DNA of 9,421 nt, from positions 1 to 9,421 of the forward strand of contig JAHZIZ010000407.1 in the NCBI GenBank assembly GCA_022601215.1, read 5' to 3'. Made by a program: the position numbers and the translations under genes. The stretch is from Bacteroidota bacterium (lineage in GTDB: Bacteria > Bacteroidota > Bacteroidia > Flavobacteriales > Flavobacteriaceae). Below are positions 6,003 to 9,421 of this stretch, one piece after another; position 1 is the stretch's first letter; every line of letters begins with the position of its first letter. The notes below the pieces were generated by a model that was given only the letters and a program-made list of their open reading frames with translations, was not told where the DNA came from and did not search any database.

Positions 6003-6317
6003 ATGCATAAAAATAAGTTCAGTAAAATCACTATTGTCATCTGCCTTCTGTGTGTATGTGGTGTTCTCTATTATGAAAGAAATATCTATTTAGATTATCA
6101 GGAAGCAACAGGAAAGACGAAGGCCCTGTTTGGTTTAATAGAACTTGGGTATGTCCACAAGTATTATTTTGTGTTAGGTGGAATTTTGGGGTTGGCTCTA
6201 ACCCTGGTTGCCTTTCGAAAAAAGGAATCCAAAGGGTGGATTTGGTTGGCATTCATTATTTCAATACTCATCATTGTCCTTCCTATTCTTCGAGTCTGGC
6301 ATTGGTTTGTTGCATGA
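6003..6317 (+). CDS. Small membrane protein with three predicted helices (104 aa)
   Basis: Function unknown. Three hydrophobic segments are visible: about 9-24 (ITIVICLLCVCGVLYY), 52-71 (HKYYFVLGGILGLALTLVAF) and 79-97 (WIWLAFIISILIIVLPIL). A polar loop (25-50, with a YQEATGKTKALF stretch) lies between the first two. A basic loop, FRKKESKG (71-78), between helices two and three should be cytoplasmic by the positive-inside rule, as should the N-terminal MHKNKFSK only if the topology is adjusted, so orientation is unresolved. The ATG at 6003 is preceded by no obvious ribosome site, as is usual in this phylum. The gene ends 267 bases before the helicase. I have an impression of similar short proteins in Flavobacteriaceae but cannot name a family. 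Confidence 0.72.
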   Translation: MHKNKFSKITIVICLLCVCGVLYYERNIYLDYQEATGKTKALFGLIELGYVHKYYFVLGGILGLALTLVAFRKKESKGWIWLAFIISILIIVLPILRVWHWFVA

Positions 6318-6452
6318 TCTATAAAGTCAGTACTCGTTTTTCTGTTGAACGGTTTCATGGTTTTAATGATTTTCGAATAAGATTCGTTTCGAAGCATGAG
6401 TCAACTTATTATGGCAAAATTTAATAGTCGTTCTGTAAAACAACATAGTTCC

Positions 6453-6486
6453 TTGTCGTAAAATCCATTAAAAAGAAGTACTTTTG
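6453..6486 (+). promoter_or_regulatory. Promoter of the DEAD-box helicase gene
   Basis: TACTTTTG (6479-6486) is a perfect TAnnTTTG -7 box, and TTG (6453-6455) lies 23 bases upstream, at the long end of the accepted 17-23 range. Transcription would begin around 6490, giving a leader of about 95 bases. It is the best promoter candidate in the non-coding stretch 6318-6584. The part from 6318 to 6450 shows no feature I can support beyond short, chance-level inverted repeats. Confidence 0.55.
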
Positions 6487-6584
6487 CACGAAATTCCTCA
6501 GGGTGAGGAAGTGTTGATATTGAGACTATTGGGTTTAATCGTCGTCGTCTCTGCTACAACACACTAACGATTAAACACATAGAA
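6487..6584 (+). promoter_or_regulatory. Structured 5' leader of the helicase mRNA
   Basis: About 95 bases between the inferred transcription start and the ATG at 6585. Two perfect inverted repeats lie in it. The first is TTCCTCA/TGAGGAA (6494-6500 with 6504-6510), a 7-bp stem with a three-base loop at the very 5' end. The second is GTTTAATCGT/ACGATTAAAC (6533-6542 with 6567-6576), a 10-bp stem with a 24-base loop that ends eight bases before the start codon. Leaders of cold-induced RNA helicase genes are often long and regulatory, so control of translation or mRNA stability by RNA structure is plausible here. That role is inferred, and I cannot assign a known RNA family. Confidence 0.45.
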
Positions 6585-8456
6585 ATGTCAAAATTTCAAG
6601 AATTAGGGTTGCAAGAAAATCTTCTGCAAGCCATCACAGACATGGGCTTTGAAACCCCATCTGAAGTACAAGAAAAAGCGATTCCTCTACTTTTAGAGAA
6701 TGAAACCGATATTGTGTCTTTGGCACAAACTGGTACAGGTAAGACCGCGGCCTTTGGATTCCCGATGTTACAAAAAATAAATCCTGAAAGTAGAACTACA
6801 CAAGGATTAATTCTATCACCAACACGTGAATTGTGCCTTCAAATCACCAATGAACTTAAGAATTACGGAAAGTATGTAAAGGGCCTTAACGTAGTGGCTG
6901 TATATGGTGGTGCTAGTATCACAGATCAGGCTTCTAAAATCAAAAAAGGAGCGCAAATTATCGTTGCGACGCCGGGGCGTATGAAAGATATGATTGGTCG
7001 TAGAATGATTGATATTTCTAAAATCGAATATTGCGTACTTGATGAAGCGGATGAAATGTTGAACATGGGGTTCTATGAGGACATCACGGAAATTCTTTCG
7101 CACTCTCCTGAAGATAAGAGCACTTGGTTATTTAGTGCAACTATGCCAAAAGAGGTATCCACTATCGCGAAGAAGTTTATGAATGATCCTATGGAAATTA
7201 CTGTAGGAACAAAGAATACAGGTTCTAAGAATGTTACCCATGAATTTTATATGGTGGGTGCCAGAGATCGTTATCAAGCGTTAAAACGCCTAGCGGATAC
7301 AAATCCAAACATATTTTCAGTGATCTTTTGTCGTACAAAGCGAGACACCCAAAAAGTTGCTGAAATGCTTATTGAAGATGGATATAGCGCAGCAGCATTA
7401 CACGGAGATTTAAGTCAGAACCAACGTGATTTGGTAATGAAATCATTCCGTAACCGCCAGATCCAAATGCTCGTCGCAACCGATGTAGCAGCTCGTGGAA
7501 TTGACGTAGAGGATATTACCCATGTGATTAATTACCAATTGCCGGACGAAATTGAAACCTATACACACCGAAGTGGTCGTACTGGGCGTGCTGGTAAAAG
7601 TGGTGTTTCTATGGTGATTATTACCAAAAGCGAGCAACGCAAGATTAAGGCCATTGAGAAGATAATTCAAAAAGAATTCATTAAAAAGGATGTTCCTAAC
7701 GGAATGGAAATTTGTGAAATTCAATTGTTTCACTTGGCAAATAAGGTAAAAAACACAGATGTAAATCACGAAATCGATACCTATCTGCCGAGGTTAAATG
7801 AAGTGTTGGAAGAGTTTTCAAAAGAGGAGCTCATTAAAAAAGTGTTTTCAGTAGAGTTCACGCGATTCTATAATTACTATCGAAAGGCCAAAGATCTTAA
7901 TGTTCAAGGACGCGCCGATGGAGGAGGAGAAGAGTACTCCAAGAACAGTGTGAGATACTTTGTCAATGTAGGTCGTAAGGATGATCTAGAATGGATGGAT
8001 CTTAAGGATCTAGTGCGCGAATTAACCCAATTAGGTAAGGATGATGTCTTTCATGTAGATACTATGGACACATTCTCATTCTTTAATACGGACGAGAAGC
8101 ATAGTGAGATGGTCATTGCCGCACTGCAAGGAGTTGAAATCAATGGTCGTACTATAGATATAGAAATCTCTAAAGATAAAGGTCGTAAAGGTGGTCGTGG
8201 ACGGAAAGGCGGCGGCGGTGGATTTAAAGGAAAAGGAGATCGTCGTGGCGGCGGAGGAAACCGACGTGGTGAAAGACGTGGTGGTGGAGATCGTAAATTT
8301 GATAAAGGTGACCGCAAAAGTGGAGGCGACAGAAAATTTGAGAAAAGCGATAGAGAAGGAGATCGTGGGGGCGCAAAGTTTAAAGGAAAACGCAGAGGTG
8401 CTTCGAAACCTTCAGACTCAAAAGGTACCGGCGGAAGACGCAGGAGAAGAGGATAA
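6585..8456 (+). CDS. deaD: DEAD-box ATP-dependent RNA helicase, CsdA/DeaD type
   Basis: An RNA helicase that unwinds short duplexes using ATP; CsdA/DeaD proteins assist ribosome assembly and mRNA decay, especially in the cold. The 623-residue length is close to E. coli CsdA (629). All core motifs are seen in order: the Q motif (FQELGL... TPSEVQ, 4-29), AQTGTGKT (47-54), PTRELCLQ (79-86), GG (108-109), TPGR (129-132), DEAD (153-156), SAT (184-186), VIFCRTKRDTQ (246-256), ATDVAARGIDV (298-308) and HRSGRTGRAG (328-337). Residues about 455-530 (VRYFVNVGRKDDL... INGRTIDIEIS) form a DbpA-like RNA-binding domain. From 534 to the end is an Arg/Gly/Lys-rich disordered tail with repeated GDR and RGGG units, which should bind RNA non-specifically. 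The gene has its own promoter and a structured leader. Family call is certain; the symbol rests on architecture. Confidence 0.96.
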   Translation: MSKFQELGLQENLLQAITDMGFETPSEVQEKAIPLLLENETDIVSLAQTGTGKTAAFGFPMLQKINPESRTTQGLILSPTRELCLQITNELKNYGKYVKGLNVVAVYGGASITDQASKIKKGAQIIVATPGRMKDMIGRRMIDISKIEYCVLDEADEMLNMGFYEDITEILSHSPEDKSTWLFSATMPKEVSTIAKKFMNDPMEITVGTKNTGSKNVTHEFYMVGARDRYQALKRLADTNPNIFSVIFCRTKRDTQKVAEMLIEDGYSAAALHGDLSQNQRDLVMKSFRNRQIQMLVATDVAARGIDVEDITHVINYQLPDEIETYTHRSGRTGRAGKSGVSMVIITKSEQRKIKAIEKIIQKEFIKKDVPNGMEICEIQLFHLANKVKNTDVNHEIDTYLPRLNEVLEEFSKEELIKKVFSVEFTRFYNYYRKAKDLNVQGRADGGGEEYSKNSVRYFVNVGRKDDLEWMDLKDLVRELTQLGKDDVFHVDTMDTFSFFNTDEKHSEMVIAALQGVEINGRTIDIEISKDKGRKGGRGRKGGGGGFKGKGDRRGGGGNRRGERRGGGDRKFDKGDRKSGGDRKFEKSDREGDRGGAKFKGKRRGASKPSDSKGTGGRRRRRG

Positions 8457-8592
8457 ATTACATGCCTCACATAGGTTAGGCTGTAAAAAGATGCCTTCCT
8501 AATTGATATTAGTATACTAAAATCTTTTGCTTAACGAAACTTTGGCAGGAAATTAGCGTCTAAATATGTACTTTTATACCAGACTAGTAACT
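8457..8592 (+). other. Non-coding stretch between the helicase and the exported protein
   Basis: No gene is supported here. It contains a 12-base perfect palindrome TTAGTATACTAA (8509-8520) and a TTTGG (8541-8545) followed by TACTTTTA (8569-8576), a -7-like box with one mismatch at a spacing of 24 bases. This may be the promoter of the gene at 8593 but lies just outside the usual range. No convincing terminator for the helicase was found. Confidence 0.3.
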
Positions 8593-9372
8593 ATGAAGAA
8601 GAATCTATTCCTTTTATTGTTGGCGTTTCTACCCCTTGGACTCCTAGCACAGGAAGGCGAAATTATTAACGGGGTGGTGCTTAATTCGGCGACGGATACA
8701 GCCCTAGAGAATGTAAATATTGTTAACCTGAATCAGGTGATAGGGACGACCTCAGACAAGGATGGAAAATTTGGTCTGCGTGCTGCAGTGAATGATACTC
8801 TATTTTTCTCCTACCTTGGATTTAAATCCATTAGGGTGCGTGTTACCAATGACTGGATGAAGTTTGGAGAGGTGAAGATAAAGATGACTGAACTTGGGAT
8901 TGCCTTAGAAGAGGTAGTAGTGCGCCCAGTAGAACTTACAGGTTATGTTGAGGTAGATGCAAAATTGATCCCCATTTATGATGATTACCGTTACCGGATA
9001 GCTGGTTTAGGGGGTGGTTATGAAGGTGGGCAAACTCAACCTGGCGCGGTTTCTAAAGTATTGAGTTCCATATTTAATCCAGCCGACTTCCTGTATAATG
9101 TCTTTGGTAAGCGACCCAAACAGATGCGAAAACTTCGAAAGATGAAGGAAGATGACGAGATTAGAAACCTCTTACAATCTAAGTTTGATAGAGAAACGCT
9201 TATGGCGGTACTGCAGTTAGAAGAAAATGATATCGATGAAATTTTAAACAATTGTAATTACTCTAAAGGATTTATTCAAACGGCTAATGATCTACAAATC
9301 TTAGACGCCATTAGTGATTGCTACGAGGAATATAGAATTCTTAACCGAGGGAAAGAAAAAGGGAAAGGATAA
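8593..9372 (+). CDS. Exported carboxypeptidase-like regulatory-domain protein (259 aa)
   Basis: Residues 1-20 (MKKNLFLLLLAFLPLGLLAQ) are a signal peptide that fits cleavage after LLAQ, so I start at the ATG at 8593 rather than the in-frame ATG at 8566, which would add nine residues before the signal. Residues 24-110 are a carboxypeptidase-D regulatory-like beta-sandwich (CarboxypepD_reg-like): INGVVLNSATDTALENVNI, GTTSDKDGKFGL, DTLFFSYLGFKSIRV and ending IALEEVVV. In SusC-type receptors this domain precedes a TonB plug and barrel. Here there is no barrel and the protein is only 259 residues. A glycine-rich linker (138-152) leads to a helical, charged C-terminal part (about 165-259) with the pattern DEIRNLLQSKFDRETLMAVLQLEENDIDEILNNC shared, as I recall, by many flavobacterial homologues. 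It is periplasmic or surface-exposed. Domain call is firm; role unknown. Confidence 0.88.
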   Translation: MKKNLFLLLLAFLPLGLLAQEGEIINGVVLNSATDTALENVNIVNLNQVIGTTSDKDGKFGLRAAVNDTLFFSYLGFKSIRVRVTNDWMKFGEVKIKMTELGIALEEVVVRPVELTGYVEVDAKLIPIYDDYRYRIAGLGGGYEGGQTQPGAVSKVLSSIFNPADFLYNVFGKRPKQMRKLRKMKEDDEIRNLLQSKFDRETLMAVLQLEENDIDEILNNCNYSKGFIQTANDLQILDAISDCYEEYRILNRGKEKGKG

Positions 9373-9375
9373 CTA

Positions 9376-9400
9376 TAGTGTTGCAACCTCTTTTACACTA
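9376..9400 (+). other. Short inverted repeat after the last gene
   Basis: TAGTGT (9376-9381) and ACACTA (9395-9400) form a 6-bp stem with a 13-base loop just after the stop codon at 9372. There is no T run behind it, so it is at most a weak transcript end signal. The remaining bases to the edge show nothing I can support. Confidence 0.2.
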
Positions 9401-9421
9401 CTCCCTACATTTCATATTCCC

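Noticed and set aside
6318..6450. Possible small gene or RNA gene downstream of the three-helix membrane protein
   Set aside because: A short open frame (6236-6424) overlaps the membrane protein in another frame and has an unconvincing composition; no RNA fold or tRNA-like element was visible.
8051..8470. 139-codon open frame on the minus strand opposite the helicase tail
   Set aside because: It is a proline/arginine-rich mirror of the Gly/Arg-coding repeats of the helicase. The low-complexity composition explains the lack of stops and there is no independent start signal.
8191..8502. 103-codon plus-strand open frame rich in Val, Glu and Lys
   Set aside because: It is a shifted frame through the same repetitive helicase tail. 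The helicase frame is clearly the coding one.
8509..8520. Perfect 12-base palindrome TTAGTATACTAA as a regulator operator
   Set aside because: About two 12-base palindromes are expected by chance in a sequence of this length, and it is 84 bases from the next start codon with no matching copy elsewhere that I could see.
1..9421. Defence island, mobile element, CRISPR array or biosynthetic cluster
   Set aside because: No transposase, integrase, nuclease, repeat array, attachment-like repeat or large synthase is present; the genes are housekeeping or small conserved proteins with uniform composition.

Overview
The window looks like chromosomal DNA from the phylum Bacteroidetes, most probably a member of the Flavobacteriaceae. 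Base composition is moderately AT-rich, Shine-Dalgarno sequences are essentially absent, and promoter-like boxes follow the Bacteroidetes pattern TTG-N17-23-TAnnTTTG. The proteins are of flavobacterial type: a zinc-cysteine-free CobB sirtuin, an orphan carboxypeptidase-like regulatory-domain protein, and a purB neighbour of the small HEAT-like family that I recall being annotated as adenylosuccinate lyase. I cannot name a genus. I see no rRNA, tRNA, CRISPR array, insertion sequence, integrase or phage gene, so this reads as ordinary core-genome sequence.

Left part, minus strand (1-2993). Reading leftwards from 2993, cobB (NAD-dependent protein deacylase), a 191-residue helical-repeat protein and a 138-residue DUF3592-like membrane protein form a tight three-gene unit. 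Both internal junctions are the same seven bases, TAATATG, in which stop and start codons are separated by a single T. After a 68-base gap that carries its own good promoter comes purB (adenylosuccinate lyase), which runs off the left edge without its last 30 or so residues.

Middle part, plus strand (3038-6317). Six genes follow one another with gaps of 40-92 bases. They are a TrmH-type tRNA 2'-O-ribose methyltransferase with a TTG start, a small putative lipoprotein, a membrane-anchored SRPBCC protein, an RdgB-type XTP/dITP pyrophosphatase, a 163-residue protein I do not recognise, and a 104-residue three-helix membrane protein. They share no single pathway. RdgB and PurB both belong to purine metabolism, and TrmH and the helicase act on RNA, but no dedicated system is evident.

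Right part, plus strand (6318-9421). A 267-base non-coding stretch holds a consensus promoter and a leader of about 95 bases with two perfect inverted repeats. It precedes a 623-residue DEAD-box RNA helicase of the CsdA/DeaD type with a DbpA-like RNA-binding domain and an Arg/Gly/Lys-rich tail. After 136 non-coding bases comes a secreted 259-residue protein with a carboxypeptidase-like regulatory (beta-sandwich) domain and a conserved-looking C-terminal helical part.

I did not find an obviously new biological system. The points most worth checking are the structured leader of the helicase gene, the twin TAATATG junctions of the cobB unit, and the uncharacterised genes at 1321-2314 and 5459-5950.
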